A DNA stretch of 64,000 nt from Tolumonas auensis DSM 9187 (GCF_000023065.1 NC_012691.1:3381501-3445500), one strand, 5' to 3'. Counted from the first letter of the stretch, positions 38,314 to 48,383 are shown. Made by a program: numbers and translations. The notes: generated by a model from the sequence alone, not told the origin.

Positions 38314-39140
38314 AATTCGATTTGTCCGTCGAAGACATGCTCTGCCGGACCGGTCATGTAAACCGGGCTGCCAGGGCCATTCCAGGAGATATACAGCGAA
38401 CCGCCGGGCAGATTCACCTTCACACGGCCTTTAAGTTTCTCCTGCTGAATACCAACCACGACGGCGGCACAGGCGCCGGTGCCGCAGGCCAGTGTTTCAC
38501 CAGCACCACGCTCATACACCCGCAGATTGATTTCACTGGCAGAAACCACTTCCATGAAACCGACATTGATCCGCTCAGGGAACCGGTCAAACGACTCCAG
38601 TTTCGGTCCCAGTGTTTCAACCGGAGCATCTTTCACACTCGGCACCTCGATCACGCAATGAGGGTTCCCCATCGACACGACTCCACACATCACCGTTTGT
38701 TCGGCAACGCGCAGCAGATAAAGCTTCTCGGCTTTCAGGGCCCGGAACGGGATCTTGGCCGGTTCAAACTCCGGTACGCCCATGTTGACCGTAACCTGAT
38801 CGTTATCTTCCAGTTGCAGCACAATGCGGCCACTGACCGTACTGACCGCAATACGGTCTTTGTTGGTCAGCCCTTTCAGACGCACAAAACGGGCAAAACA
38901 GCGCGCACCGTTACCACACTGCTGCACTTCCGAACCATCGGCATTAAAAATACGATAGTGGAAGTCGAGATCAGGATCATACGGCGGTTCGACCAGCAGC
39001 AGCTGGTCAAAACCGATACCAAAATGACGATCACCGAGGCGTTTCAGCGTTTCCGCATTAAAAAACACCTTCTGCGTGACGCCATCAACCACCACAAAGT
39101 CATTTCCCAGACCGTGCATTTTGGAAAACTGGATCAACAT
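38310..39140 (-). CDS. dapF: Diaminopimelate epimerase
   Basis: A 276-residue PLP-independent epimerase converting LL- to meso-diaminopimelate for lysine and peptidoglycan. The two active-site cysteines are clear: [12 protein letters not shown] (near residue 73) and [11 protein letters not shown] (near 217). It begins [23 protein letters not shown], the family start. It lies 15 bases after lysA, which uses its product, and overlaps the DUF484 gene. Confidence 0.97.
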   Translation of the reverse strand: MLIQFSKMHGLGNDFVVVDGVTQKVFFNAETLKRLGDRHFGIGFDQLLLVEPPYDPDLDFHYRIFNADGSEVQQCGNGARCFARFVRLKGLTNKDRIAVSTVSGRIVLQLEDNDQVTVNMGVPEFEPAKIPFRALKAEKLYLLRVAEQTVMCGVVSMGNPHCVIEVPSVKDAPVETLGPKLESFDRFPERINVGFMEVVSASEINLRVYERGAGETLACGTGACAAVVVGIQQEKLKGRVKVNLPGGSLYISWNGPGSPVYMTGPAEHVFDGQIEL

Positions 39141-39155
39141 GCAGCCTGACTCCTG

Positions 39156-40406
39156 TTACGGCAACAGATGTTCAAATTGCCACAGCGATGCCAGCGGTTC
39201 ACGCTCACGCACCAGATGCGGCTGTTCACCGTCCACCAGCACTTCTGCGGCACGGGAACGGGCGTTATAGTTAGACGCCATCGAGAAACCATACGCGCCG
39301 GCGGAACGGACTACCAGATAATCACCCGGTGCAATCGCCAGTTCGCGATCTTTACCCAGGAAATCGCCGGTTTCACAAATCGGACCCACGACATCGTAGT
39401 GATGCGCATCACGCGGCAGCGAACGGTTCACCGGAATGATATTCATCCAGGCACTGTACAGTGACGGACGGATCAGGTCGTTCATCGCGGCATCGACAAT
39501 CGCAAAATGACGATCTTCACCCGCTTTCAGATATTCCACTTTGGTCGCCAGAATACCGGCATTGGCCATAATCGCACGGCCCGGTTCAAACATCAGCGTC
39601 AGATCGCGATCCTGCAGTTTCTGTTTAAGTGCCAGTGCATATTCGCTCGGGTGCGGTGGTGTTTCGTCGTTGTAATTCACACCCAGACCACCACCCACAT
39701 CCAGATGATGAATTTTGATGCCGGCAGCCGATAATTCATCGATCAGGGCCAGCAGTTTATCGACTGCTTCAAGGAACGGAGAGATTTCAGTCAGCTGCGA
39801 ACCGATATGGCAATCCACACCGGTGATCTGCAGGTTCGGCAGGCTGGCCGCGTAGCGGTACACTTCCGGTGCGCGTTCAATCGGAATACCGAATTTGTTC
39901 TGTTTCAGACCGGTAGAGATATACGGGTGGGTACCGGCATCGATATCCGGGTTGATACGGATAGAAATCCGCGCCACTTTCCCCATAGAACCCGCCACCT
40001 GATTCAGGCGTTCCAGTTCCGGCTCTGATTCCACGTTAAAGCAGAGAATGTCCTGCCCCAATGCATAACGCATTTCTTCTTCGGTTTTACCGACACCGGA
40101 GAACACGACTTTCTTCGCATCCCCGCCGGCGGCAATAACACGCGCCAGCTCACCGCCGGAAACGATGTCAAAACCGGAACCCAGACGCGCCAGCAGGTTC
40201 AGGATCGCGAGGTTGCCATTGGCCTTTACCGCGTAACAGATCAGGTGCGGCACATCACCGGCAGCGGCATCAAACGCTTTCCAGTGACGTTCGATGGTCG
40301 CACGGGAATAGATATACAAAGGGGTGCCGTATTGGGCGACTAACTCACTGACTGCACATTGTTCGGCCAGCAGTTCGCCATCTTCGCGATAATTAAAAAA
40401 ATCCAT
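39156..40406 (-). CDS. lysA: Diaminopimelate decarboxylase
   Basis: A 416-residue PLP fold-type III enzyme that makes lysine from meso-diaminopimelate. The PLP lysine is in ICYAVKANGNLAIL. HIGSQL, GGGLGVNY, EPGRAIMANAG and the dimer cysteine motif GPICETGDFLG are all present. It sits between lptM (15 bases) and dapF (15 bases) in one minus-strand operon, an arrangement of Pseudomonas/Vibrio/Aeromonas-type genomes rather than E. coli, where lysA is elsewhere. Confidence 0.97.
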   Translation of the reverse strand: MDFFNYREDGELLAEQCAVSELVAQYGTPLYIYSRATIERHWKAFDAAAGDVPHLICYAVKANGNLAILNLLARLGSGFDIVSGGELARVIAAGGDAKKVVFSGVGKTEEEMRYALGQDILCFNVESEPELERLNQVAGSMGKVARISIRINPDIDAGTHPYISTGLKQNKFGIPIERAPEVYRYAASLPNLQITGVDCHIGSQLTEISPFLEAVDKLLALIDELSAAGIKIHHLDVGGGLGVNYNDETPPHPSEYALALKQKLQDRDLTLMFEPGRAIMANAGILATKVEYLKAGEDRHFAIVDAAMNDLIRPSLYSAWMNIIPVNRSLPRDAHHYDVVGPICETGDFLGKDRELAIAPGDYLVVRSAGAYGFSMASNYNARSRAAEVLVDGEQPHLVREREPLASLWQFEHLLP

Positions 40407-40421
40407 GGCTCCATCGTTTCC

Positions 40422-40583
40422 TTATGATTGGGTCTGGTGGTTGTCAGTCTGGTCTTGCGGCTGGGCAGGCTGCTGTTGTGCCGGTGGCTGCTGTGGCATA
40501 TACAGTGGCCCTTTCAAGCCACAACCACTCAGCAAACCGGTCAGTAACAGTGCTAAACCCACACTGTATGTGCGCATTTTCAT
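40422..40583 (-). CDS. lptM: Small lipoprotein LptM (YifL-like)
   Basis: A 53-residue lipoprotein starting at the ATG at 40583. The signal MKMRTYSVGLALLLTGLLSGC has an LSGC lipobox, followed by GLKGPLYMPQQ, the conserved YifL/LptM motif, and a Pro/Gln-rich tail. LptM helps the LptDE lipopolysaccharide translocon mature. The longer in-frame reading from 40628 would bury the signal peptide, so I reject it. It is the first gene of the lptM-lysA-dapF-DUF484-xerC operon and divergent from cyaY. Confidence 0.88.
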   Translation of the reverse strand: MKMRTYSVGLALLLTGLLSGCGLKGPLYMPQQPPAQQQPAQPQDQTDNHQTQS

Positions 40584-40657
40584 GATCTTGTGCGATTCAG
40601 TAATTTGGACCACTATAATCTCACTCATCGCAGTAAATGCAAATAGGACAAGCCGGA

Positions 40658-40972
40658 ATGAAAGACAGTGAATTTCACGCGCTGGTGGAAGGGCGCTACC
40701 AGTTTATCGAACAAGCCATAGATAATTGCGATACCGATATTGATTGTGAACTCAACAGCGGCGTGGTCACGCTGACTTTTGTCAACGGCAGCAAGATCAT
40801 TATCAACAAGCAGGAGCCGCTACATCAGATCTGGGTAGCGACCCGTGAAAACGGCTATCACTTCGACTGGAAAGATGGCAAATGGATTGATAATCGCGGT
40901 GGCCGTGAGCTGATCGAATTACTCAGTGACGCCTGCAGTAAACAGTCCGGCGAAAAAGTGACGTTAGGTTAA
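40658..40972 (+). CDS. cyaY: Frataxin-like iron donor protein
   Basis: A 104-residue CyaY starting at the ATG at 40658 (MKDSEFHALVEGRYQFIEQAID). The acidic first helix, NGSKIIINKQEPLHQIWVATRENGYHFDWKDGKWIDNRGG and the C-terminal helix are family features. It binds iron and modulates the Isc Fe-S assembly machinery. An in-frame start at 40637 would add seven residues before the conserved beginning. It lies between lptM and cyaA, as in many gammaproteobacteria. Confidence 0.93.
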   Translation: MKDSEFHALVEGRYQFIEQAIDNCDTDIDCELNSGVVTLTFVNGSKIIINKQEPLHQIWVATRENGYHFDWKDGKWIDNRGGRELIELLSDACSKQSGEKVTLG

Positions 40973-40977
40973 ACATC

Positions 40978-41262
40978 ATGGATAAACCGGTTGTTGATAT
41001 CTACTACTGCCGCCAGTGCAACTGGATGCTGCGCGCCGGGTGGATGGCACAAGAGCTGTTACATACCTTCAGTGAAGAACTGGGCAGCGTCAATTTACAT
41101 CCGGATACCGGCGGCCGTTTTGAAATTCTGGTGAATGGCGTCTGTATCTGGGAACGTAAAGCGGATGGCGGCTTCCCGGATGTCAAAGCACTGAAGCAGC
41201 GGGTACGCGATCAGATCGCGCCGGAACGCGATCTCGGACATGTCGACAAGAAAACATATTAA
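40978..41262 (+). CDS. SelW/SelT/Rdx-family thioredoxin-like protein
   Basis: A 94-residue protein with a CxxC motif at Cys11 and Cys14 (IYYCRQCNW), where the selenoprotein W relatives have CxxU. LRAGWMAQELLHTF and GRFEILVNGVCIWERKADGGFPDVKALKQRVRD are the family signature. A redox role is likely but unproven. It follows cyaY after 5 bases, probably co-transcribed, and ends at a shared bidirectional terminator. Confidence 0.9.
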   Translation: MDKPVVDIYYCRQCNWMLRAGWMAQELLHTFSEELGSVNLHPDTGGRFEILVNGVCIWERKADGGFPDVKALKQRVRDQIAPERDLGHVDKKTY

Positions 41263-41272
41263 TCTACCAACA

Positions 41273-41299
41273 AAAACGGCTCCCTCAGGGAGCCGTTTT
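41273..41299. terminator. Bidirectional Rho-independent terminator
   Basis: AAAACGGCTCCC (41273-41284) pairs perfectly with GGGAGCCGTTTT (41288-41299) around TCA. T-runs flank it on both strands, serving the convergent genes at 41262 and 41312. Confidence 0.9.
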
Positions 41300-41311
41300 G
41301 CTATATGCAGA

Positions 41312-41671
41312 TCACTCTTCGGCTGGCGCATCTTTCGGTGGTTTGCCGTCTTTTGGTGGTTTTTCCTTCGGATCTTTTGACTGTTTCTGCTCATCACGTG
41401 GCGCAGGCGCGCTTTCGTCGCCTTCAGCTCTGTTCATGGCTTCAGAATGCTCTCTGCCTTCCGGTGCTGCGTTGTTAGTCCGTTCTTCACCCTGTTTCCG
41501 GGCTTTTTTAGTATCCGGAGCCGGACGATCACATTTCTGGCCTTCAGGGCATTCCTGTCTGGCTTCATCATCCGCCGGGGCCGGACTGGCATTCGCCATT
41601 GATACACCGAAAGCAGAAACAACAGCACTCAGACCCAAGCTCAGCAGAACTTTTTTGATACCCATACTCAT
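41312..41671 (-). CDS. Secreted, highly charged proline-rich protein of unknown function
   Basis: A 119-residue protein. The N-terminus (MSMGIKKVLLSLGLSAVVSAFGVSMANA) is a clear Sec signal, cleaved probably after ANA. The mature part has two cysteines eight residues apart or less (ECPEGQKCDRP) and is otherwise low-complexity and charged: Lys, Glu, Asp and Pro, with PKDGKPPKDAP near the end. It is probably disordered in the periplasm or outside. I do not recognise the family. The signal peptide and clean terminator support it being a real gene. MGIKK two codons later is an alternative start. Confidence 0.7.
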   Translation of the reverse strand: MSMGIKKVLLSLGLSAVVSAFGVSMANASPAPADDEARQECPEGQKCDRPAPDTKKARKQGEERTNNAAPEGREHSEAMNRAEGDESAPAPRDEQKQSKDPKEKPPKDGKPPKDAPAEE

Positions 41672-41791
41672 TTACAACCTCGTAAGTCATGTGACGTAAT
41701 GCGGAGGCGATAATAGTCCTTCAGGTATACTTCTCATCCTGATTTGCGATTCTTTACACTTTTGAACAAAGGACAAAAAACAGCGGTAATG

Positions 41792-44284
41792 TTAGCCGGA
41801 TGCCTGTTGCGGCATCTCCCGCATCGCGGAGCGGTATGGCGTGACCTGCAGTGAATCTGAACCGGGCACCAGCTCATAAAACTGCGGTAAATTGAAATTG
41901 ATCACCTGTTCGGTGAAGTCGAAACGCTGATGCGTCATGGTGTAATAGCGATTGACATTCTGCACCAGATCTTCTTTGCTGCCGGCATATTCGTGATAAA
42001 TTTCGACTTTGTTATTTTCGTCCAGAATATAGACGTTAAAACCGTTGTCGTTATCTTCAAAGAAATACTGGATCAGGCCTTCACTGGCATACGCATCGAC
42101 GATCGGCGGCACATGCAGCCCGTTATCCGGCTCCGCGGTCTGACGTTCCAGTTTGTTATCCGACACCTGACGGTAAAAATCGATCGCACTGCTGAGCTGA
42201 CGCACGGAGACTCCGCGGCGTTCCAGAAACAGCGCATACCGGTGCTCACCCACGGACAGTAATTTCACCATGCGCTGTTTATCCAGCGCCAGACGCAGCG
42301 AAATACAGGAGTTCACCAGTTCCGTAAACTGGTGGCGGATCTCGTCGCGGTAATACTGACTGTAGCAGAACACATCGATCGCATCCGGTGCCGCAGCGTC
42401 CTGATGCATCTTGCTTAAAATGGTACTCAGGGCCTCAACAACCGCATCCAGACCGTTAAAGTGCAGCGTACGCACTTCATTCCATGAATTCCGGTACACC
42501 AGATCCACCGTACCAATCAGGCACTCCTGACGCGCGCCGAAACAGAGCATATCCTCGCCATGTTCCAGCACCGGCGGCATCTCTTCCGGCCAGTCGGCCG
42601 TCGGATCACGCTCCAGATTGAGGAAAATCCCCAGATGACGGATTTCACACGGCCGGCTCAGCGCCAGATTACTTGCCGGCGGCAATTCCACCGGGAAGGT
42701 ATCGGCCAGATCCTGACAGAACTGATGCAGACAGGTTCGGGTGATATCGGAGCCCGCCTGCCGGATATCGATCCGCGTATTCGCGACCATCAGACCATTA
42801 AAATAGGCCCAGGCCACCAGCTTGGAAAGATAGCCGTTATATTCCAGCGGTGCCCGCCCGATAATATCGTGCGGTTTGAGCGAGTATTTATACAGATACC
42901 AGCCCTGACGGTTCAGATGTCCCGGCGGCACCTGGATCAGGCTTAAATCCGACTCATGCAAATCAGGCGCAATCTTCAGGTTAATACGCTGCACCTTACC
43001 CGGCAGCGCCTCAAACGCGGTATAGAGTTTACGCGACAGAATCCCGATATCTTCCGGGTTGATGGATTCACTGATGTTGTTGCGGCGCGCAAACTGGATC
43101 AGCTTGCTGTAACTTTGCATCAGCGAGCTCAGCAGCTCTTCATAGGCCGTTTTAACCTGCTCGACTTTCCACTGATCATGGCTGTCGAGATGCTGCAGCG
43201 TTGCATGATCCCAACCCCAGTCCCGCACCAGTTTAACCAGCAAATCACGTCGCCAGCGACCATGTTGCGGTGGCACATTGCGGCTTAACGGGTCACAGAT
43301 TTTTAAATAGAAACAACGCCGCGCCAGATCCAGCCGTTTGGTATCCCCCAGCTTGGTCAGATAATCCGTGACCTTATCCAGCATCAGATAATAGGCATCC
43401 AGCGATAAACCGAATTCATCATGCTGCTGGAACCAGCGTTTCGCCTGTACGGCTAACAGATCGGTGTGCGGGAACTCTGCGGAATAGGCTTCCATGACCA
43501 GAATTTTCAATACCGCCTTGTAAGGCGAATCCAGCCCTTTGTACAGCAGCCACAGTGCCGAACCAAAATACTCTTCCGCCGGAATATGACCAACGCCGCC
43601 CAGATCGAGCCAGTCATCTTCGGAAATCATCCCGGTGCTGAACAGCGCTGCGGCCAGTGCATCATATTCATCTTCCCGCTCGACCGGGATCAACGGCCAC
43701 AGCAGACGCTTACCGGCAACCCGCGTAGCACTGCGGTAAAACTCTTCCAGCAACAGCAGATGCTGCGCACTGCCGCAGTTATCCAGGCCAACCTGAGCCT
43801 GGTTACCGACGCGGAATTTATTTTCCGGGATCAGGAAAAAGTTCATTTCCACACTGTGCTGTTCTGCCAGCCGGGAGAGGAACTGACACTTTTGCTCCAG
43901 CAGTGCCCGCCGCTCAGCAGACAATGCCGGATCATGACAAATCCAGATATCCAGATCGGAGACCGTACTCTGGCCAATAGACGAGGTGCTGCCCATGGTA
44001 TACACCGCAGACAGGCAGCACTCTTTCACTTCAGGCTCGGCCGTATGACCGCATTGGGTAAACAGAAACTTGCGTTGCGCCGCATCCGGCTGAAAATTGG
44101 CAATACCACAGGGCACCTCACCGGAGACATAGCCCGGAAGGTGTGGATGATGATAATGCAGCAGAACCGGCAGCATGGAGAGCATACGCCGCCCCGCCTC
44201 GTTCATTGCCTCCAGCGCCCGTTCCATCTTGATCTGATTGATGGCATCACAGCGGGCAACCAGCAACTCAAACTGTTTAAACAA
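41792..44284 (-). CDS. cyaA: Class I adenylate cyclase
   Basis: An 830-residue enzyme making cAMP for CRP signalling, close to E. coli CyaA (848). The catalytic nucleotidyltransferase-like segment is MGSTSSIGQSTVSDLDIWICHD near residue 97-118. DNCGSAQHLLLLEEFYR, YEELLSSLMQSYSKLIQFARRNN and RNSWNEVRTLHFNG follow. The C-terminal regulatory half responds to IIA-Glc in E. coli, which fits the PTS genes in this window. The start is TTG, with AAGG 8 bases upstream; E. coli cyaA also uses TTG, which limits translation. It is divergent from hemC. Confidence 0.96.
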   Translation of the reverse strand: MFKQFELLVARCDAINQIKMERALEAMNEAGRRMLSMLPVLLHYHHPHLPGYVSGEVPCGIANFQPDAAQRKFLFTQCGHTAEPEVKECCLSAVYTMGSTSSIGQSTVSDLDIWICHDPALSAERRALLEQKCQFLSRLAEQHSVEMNFFLIPENKFRVGNQAQVGLDNCGSAQHLLLLEEFYRSATRVAGKRLLWPLIPVEREDEYDALAAALFSTGMISEDDWLDLGGVGHIPAEEYFGSALWLLYKGLDSPYKAVLKILVMEAYSAEFPHTDLLAVQAKRWFQQHDEFGLSLDAYYLMLDKVTDYLTKLGDTKRLDLARRCFYLKICDPLSRNVPPQHGRWRRDLLVKLVRDWGWDHATLQHLDSHDQWKVEQVKTAYEELLSSLMQSYSKLIQFARRNNISESINPEDIGILSRKLYTAFEALPGKVQRINLKIAPDLHESDLSLIQVPPGHLNRQGWYLYKYSLKPHDIIGRAPLEYNGYLSKLVAWAYFNGLMVANTRIDIRQAGSDITRTCLHQFCQDLADTFPVELPPASNLALSRPCEIRHLGIFLNLERDPTADWPEEMPPVLEHGEDMLCFGARQECLIGTVDLVYRNSWNEVRTLHFNGLDAVVEALSTILSKMHQDAAAPDAIDVFCYSQYYRDEIRHQFTELVNSCISLRLALDKQRMVKLLSVGEHRYALFLERRGVSVRQLSSAIDFYRQVSDNKLERQTAEPDNGLHVPPIVDAYASEGLIQYFFEDNDNGFNVYILDENNKVEIYHEYAGSKEDLVQNVNRYYTMTHQRFDFTEQVINFNLPQFYELVPGSDSLQVTPYRSAMREMPQQASG

Positions 44285-44465
44285 CCGTTTGGCCTTAGTT
44301 GATCAAATTCGGACACTTCGCCAGCAATGGCTGGTGTAATTTCCCCATGTTAGCACAGCTGACAGCGCGGTAAACCTCCCCGGAATAGTGCAATGTAACG
44401 CTCAGGGTTCAACCGCCATCTGCTACCATGTTAGTATCCGGTAAAAACCGCTGGTACAGACACTT
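44285..44465. promoter_or_regulatory. Divergent promoter region of cyaA and hemC
   Basis: This is 181 bases between the two divergent genes, the same arrangement as in E. coli. It must hold both promoters. I see no strict TGTGA-N6-TCACA site for CRP. Confidence 0.5.
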
Positions 44466-45392
44466 ATGACCGAACTGCGTATCGCTACCCGAAAAAGCCC
44501 GCTGGCCCTGTGGCAGGCCAACTTCGTTAAGCAACAGCTTGAGCTTCATCATCCCGGATTACAAGTCACGCTGGTGCCGATGAGCACGCAGGGTGACAAA
44601 ATTCTCGATACCCCGCTGGCCAAGATTGGTGGTAAAGGTTTGTTTGTCAAAGAGTTAGAACAAGCCATGCTGGAAAACCGGGCAGATATTGCCGTGCATT
44701 CCATGAAAGATGTACCGGTTGATTTTCCTGACGGGCTCGGTCTGGCGGTGATCTGTGAGCGTGATGATCCGTACGATGCGTTTGTCAGTTCCCGCTTTGC
44801 CAGCGTATATGAACTACCGGAAGGTGCGGTGGTCGGTACCTCCAGCCTGCGCCGGCAGTGTCAGCTGCGGGCGCAGCGTCCGGATCTGGTGATCCGCGAT
44901 CTGCGCGGCAATGTGAATACCCGTTTAGCCAAACTGGATGCCGGTGACTATGATGCCATCATCCTCGCTGCCGCCGGTTTACGTCGTCTGGACAAGGCAG
45001 AACGGATCCGCTCACGGTTACCCCCGGAGCTCAGCCTGCCTGCGAATGGCCAGGGTGCGGTCGGCATTGAATGTCGTCTCGGTGATACCCAAACGTTAGC
45101 ATTACTGGCATCACTGGAACATGCCACCACCCGTTACTGTGTGATGGCGGAACGGGCCATGAACCGCACGCTGCAGGGTGGTTGTCAGGTCCCTATCGGC
45201 GCATTTGCGGAAATGCAGGACAACGATCATTTGTGGCTGCGTGGTCTGGTTGGATCTGTGGATGGCAAACAGATCATTCATGGCGATATTTCCGGTCCGA
45301 AAGAACAGGCCGAAGAACTGGGTAAGCTACTGGCAGAACAACTGCTGGTTCAGGGTGCTGATGATATTCTGCGTGCGGTTTATGGCGCATGA
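44466..45392 (+). CDS. hemC: Hydroxymethylbilane synthase (porphobilinogen deaminase)
   Basis: A 308-residue enzyme joining four porphobilinogens into hydroxymethylbilane for heme, siroheme and corrins. It begins [21 protein letters not shown] and shows [18 protein letters not shown] and [13 protein letters not shown], where the Cys holds the dipyrromethane cofactor. It is the first gene of hemCDXY and overlaps hemD by 4 bases. Confidence 0.97.
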   Translation: MTELRIATRKSPLALWQANFVKQQLELHHPGLQVTLVPMSTQGDKILDTPLAKIGGKGLFVKELEQAMLENRADIAVHSMKDVPVDFPDGLGLAVICERDDPYDAFVSSRFASVYELPEGAVVGTSSLRRQCQLRAQRPDLVIRDLRGNVNTRLAKLDAGDYDAIILAAAGLRRLDKAERIRSRLPPELSLPANGQGAVGIECRLGDTQTLALLASLEHATTRYCVMAERAMNRTLQGGCQVPIGAFAEMQDNDHLWLRGLVGSVDGKQIIHGDISGPKEQAEELGKLLAEQLLVQGADDILRAVYGA

Positions 45393-46114
45393 CACCGTTA
45401 ATCCTGCGTCCGCAGCCTGCCGCCGGTGAACTGGCGGCATATTTGCGGCGTGACGGCCACACACCGGTAGTCTGCCCGTTACTGACTTACCAGCCAGGCG
45501 ATGAGTTAGCCTTATTACCAGCCCTGCTGAAGCAGGCGGAGATCACCCTCGCGGTGAGTGCCGCTGCCGTACAATTTGCCAGCCGCCACTTACAGCAACA
45601 AAAAATTCTGTGGCCACCAGCGCTGACTTATCTGGCGGTCGGCCCGGCGACGGCAGCCGAATGGCAGCAACAAGGGCTCCGCGTCATCTCGCCTGCCGAT
45701 GCCCGCAGCGAAGGTTTGCTGGCGCAGCCCGCACTGCAATCGGTTAACGGAAAGAAAATCGTGATCCTGCGCGGTAACGGTGGCCGCGAACTGCTGACGG
45801 AAACCTTACGCCACCGCGGTGCGCAGGTTTCCTGTGTTGAATGTTACCGTCGTCACTATCTGCAAACAGACGGCGCCCGTTTATTACAGGAATGGCAGGC
45901 AGCCGCGGTGGACAGTGTTATCATCACTAGTAGTGAATTATTTCGGCAATTACTGATCCTGTTACCCGATACCGCCGGAAATTGGTTATCAGCACTACGC
46001 TGGTTTGTTGCCAGCGAACGCATCGCGGAAGAGATCAGGCATTCAGGATTTAAACAAATAACGATTATGTCCGGCGCACAGCATCAGGCTGTGGCGGCTG
46101 CATTATCAGAATAA
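45389..46114 (+). CDS. hemD: Uroporphyrinogen-III synthase
   Basis: A 241-residue enzyme that closes and inverts ring D to give uroporphyrinogen III. Sequence conservation is low in this family, but length, position and [61 protein letters not shown] and [11 protein letters not shown] are typical. It is coupled to hemC through ATGA. Confidence 0.93.
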   Translation: MTPLILRPQPAAGELAAYLRRDGHTPVVCPLLTYQPGDELALLPALLKQAEITLAVSAAAVQFASRHLQQQKILWPPALTYLAVGPATAAEWQQQGLRVISPADARSEGLLAQPALQSVNGKKIVILRGNGGRELLTETLRHRGAQVSCVECYRRHYLQTDGARLLQEWQAAAVDSVIITSSELFRQLLILLPDTAGNWLSALRWFVASERIAEEIRHSGFKQITIMSGAQHQAVAAALSE

Positions 46115-46131
46115 TTCAGAGGATGAAACAG

Positions 46132-47202
46132 ATGAGTGAAGCCCAGGAATCCGCTCTGCCGCCAGCCGGACAAGAGCCGAAACCACACACCGTAAAGCGT
46201 AACAGCTCCTCAAAAACAGCAATCGGTTTGTTGCTGATCCTGATGGCCGGTATCGGCGGCTTCAGCATCTATGTTTATCAGCAACAACGACAAACGGCAC
46301 AGGAACTGGCAACGCTGCACGATGAACTGCAACAGTCCCGCAGCGAACAATCCGCCCTGCAGGATTTGCTGGAAACACAACCAGTGGTGAAAGAATCACT
46401 GGCCAGCTTAGGTGAACAACAGCTGAAACTGGATGGCCGTCAGCGGGAACTGGAACAGAAATGGCTGGAAAAAGAACATCAGCGACCGAACGACTGGATG
46501 CTGGCCGAAGCCGGTTATCTGGTGCGCATGGCCGGACGCAAACTCTGGCTGGAGCAGGATCTCGTTACTGCCGGTATTTTACTGACCGATGCCGATAGCC
46601 GCATACAGGCTATCGCAGACCCGTCACTGATCCCGCTGCGTAAAGCGCTGGCCGAAGATATTGCCGCCGTAAAATCCGCACCGGAAGTCGATCGTGAAGG
46701 CCTGTCTCTGCGGGTAGGCACCCTGCTGGATAATATCGATCAACTGAAAATCAAAGGATTAGAGCCAAAACTGGAACAAGACCCGATCAGCGATGAAGTC
46801 AGCGATCAGTTAAGCGACTGGCAAACCAATCTGGAAAAGAGTGCCAAACAGTTTGCCGAACACTTTGTGACTATCCGCCGCCGGAGCAGTCAGGTGGAAG
46901 CATTGCTGTCACCGGAGCAGTCTGCCTATCTGCAGGAAAATCTGCGCTTACAGCTGCAACTGGCACAACTGAGTTTATTGCGCCAGGAACAGGCTAATTT
47001 CCGTAATCATCTGCAGAAAGCACAAAGCTGGCTCAGTGATTACTACGAAGCGGATGACAGCGCCACCCAGTTCATGCAAAAAGAGCTGACCACGCTGCAG
47101 GAAGCCGATATCACCGGCCACTATCCGAAAACCTTTGCTGTGCAGCCACTGCTGGAAAAAACGCTCGCTGAGCGCTGGCAAACCGCACCGGCAGCCCGCT
47201 GA
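46132..47202 (+). CDS. hemX: HemX family membrane protein
   Basis: A 356-residue inner-membrane protein of the HemX (YbgF-like coiled-coil) family, annotated historically as uroporphyrinogen methyltransferase though no such domain is seen. A cytoplasmic start, one membrane helix (TAIGLLLILMAGIGGFSIYVYQQQ, about 33-56) and a long coiled coil (about 57-120) precede the helical periplasmic part. I start at 46132 (MSEAQES) because AGAGGA lies 8 bases upstream. It sits between hemD and hemY; a scaffold role is only inferred. Confidence 0.9.
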   Translation: MSEAQESALPPAGQEPKPHTVKRNSSSKTAIGLLLILMAGIGGFSIYVYQQQRQTAQELATLHDELQQSRSEQSALQDLLETQPVVKESLASLGEQQLKLDGRQRELEQKWLEKEHQRPNDWMLAEAGYLVRMAGRKLWLEQDLVTAGILLTDADSRIQAIADPSLIPLRKALAEDIAAVKSAPEVDREGLSLRVGTLLDNIDQLKIKGLEPKLEQDPISDEVSDQLSDWQTNLEKSAKQFAEHFVTIRRRSSQVEALLSPEQSAYLQENLRLQLQLAQLSLLRQEQANFRNHLQKAQSWLSDYYEADDSATQFMQKELTTLQEADITGHYPKTFAVQPLLEKTLAERWQTAPAAR

Positions 47203-47213
47203 GGAGAAACAGG

Positions 47214-48383
47214 ATGATCCGTCTGATAGTCTTACTGGTGATTCTGGCTGCCGCCCTGTTAGTGGGCCCGCAGCTGGCTGATCATCAGGGTTATGTGATG
47301 ATTGCGGTTGCTGACTACACCATTGAAATGAGTGTTATCACCGCCGCGATTATTGCGTTTGTCTTTTACTTTCTGTTACTGCTGACCGAAGGATTACTGA
47401 GCCGCCTGTTCAGTGTTCGTCGTGGTATTCGTGGCTGGTGGCAAAACCGCCGCTATCTGAAAGCACAGCGCCAGACCCAGAAAGGCATGACCGCACTGGC
47501 GGAAGGTGAATATCAGCGCGCAGAACATCTGATGCTGCGCAGTGCCGGACAAAGTGATCTGCCGTTGCTGAATTATCTCTCTGCTGCCGAAGCGGCGCAT
47601 GCACAGGGCGCTTATCAGAAACGCGATGAATATCTGCTGAAAGCCGGTGAACTGGATCCGCAGGCCCAGCTGGCCATCCAGCTGACCCAGGTTCGTCTGC
47701 TGCAGGATCAGGGCGAATGGCAGCAAAGCCGTGAATTACTGGAACAGCTGCGTCAGCGCTGGCCTCAGCATCCGCAGATCCTGCAACGCTTACGCAGCAT
47801 CTATCAGGCTCAGCAGGCATGGCAGGAAGAACTGGAACTACTGCCATTACTGCGGAAACAACAGTTGCTGAGCGACGATGATTTCGCGGCCGCACAGCAA
47901 CAATGTTATCAGGCCTGGTTCAGCAAAATTCTGCAGGAGCAGAACGAAGATGTACTGCTGGCCTTCTGGCAGCAGCAACCCCGCGTCGTACGCCATACAC
48001 CGCAATTAAAACTGGCCCTGATTGATACCCTTATTCAGCAACAGCACTATCAGGCTGCATTTGAGCAACTGGCACCCTTGCTGCGCAAACAGGCAGATGA
48101 GGCTTTATGGCAACGTTGCGCCGAACTGAAACTCAGTGATTACTCCCAGTTGCTGCAACTGCTGCTGCGTCAGCTGAAACAGCATCCGCAGTCACCGGCG
48201 TTGCTGTCGGCTCTGGGCCATATCTATTACCATCAGGAACAGTATGTACCTGCTCAGGGTTACCTGGAACGCAGTGTGGCGCTGCAGCCAACGACCAGAG
48301 ATCAGCGGGCACTGGCTTCTATCATGGAACACCAGCGTCTGTTTGAAAAAGCCGCAGAATATTACCGTCTGAGTTTATCCTGA
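47214..48383 (+). CDS. hemY: HemY family TPR membrane protein
   Basis: A 389-residue protein with two N-terminal membrane helices (LIVLLVILAAALLVGPQLA and ITAAIIAFVFYFLLLL), then tandem TPR-like helices rich in Gln and Leu to the end (for example ALGHIYYHQEQYVPAQGYLERSVALQPTT). This proteobacterial HemY is unrelated to the protoporphyrinogen oxidase of the same name. It is the last gene of hemCDXY. Confidence 0.93.
   Translation: MIRLIVLLVILAAALLVGPQLADHQGYVMIAVADYTIEMSVITAAIIAFVFYFLLLLTEGLLSRLFSVRRGIRGWWQNRRYLKAQRQTQKGMTALAEGEYQRAEHLMLRSAGQSDLPLLNYLSAAEAAHAQGAYQKRDEYLLKAGELDPQAQLAIQLTQVRLLQDQGEWQQSRELLEQLRQRWPQHPQILQRLRSIYQAQQAWQEELELLPLLRKQQLLSDDDFAAAQQQCYQAWFSKILQEQNEDVLLAFWQQQPRVVRHTPQLKLALIDTLIQQQHYQAAFEQLAPLLRKQADEALWQRCAELKLSDYSQLLQLLLRQLKQHPQSPALLSALGHIYYHQEQYVPAQGYLERSVALQPTTRDQRALASIMEHQRLFEKAAEYYRLSLS

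Noticed and set aside
43466-44302. 278-codon open frame antisense to cyaA
   Set aside because: It is within a conserved essential-type gene, with no family features and no start signal.
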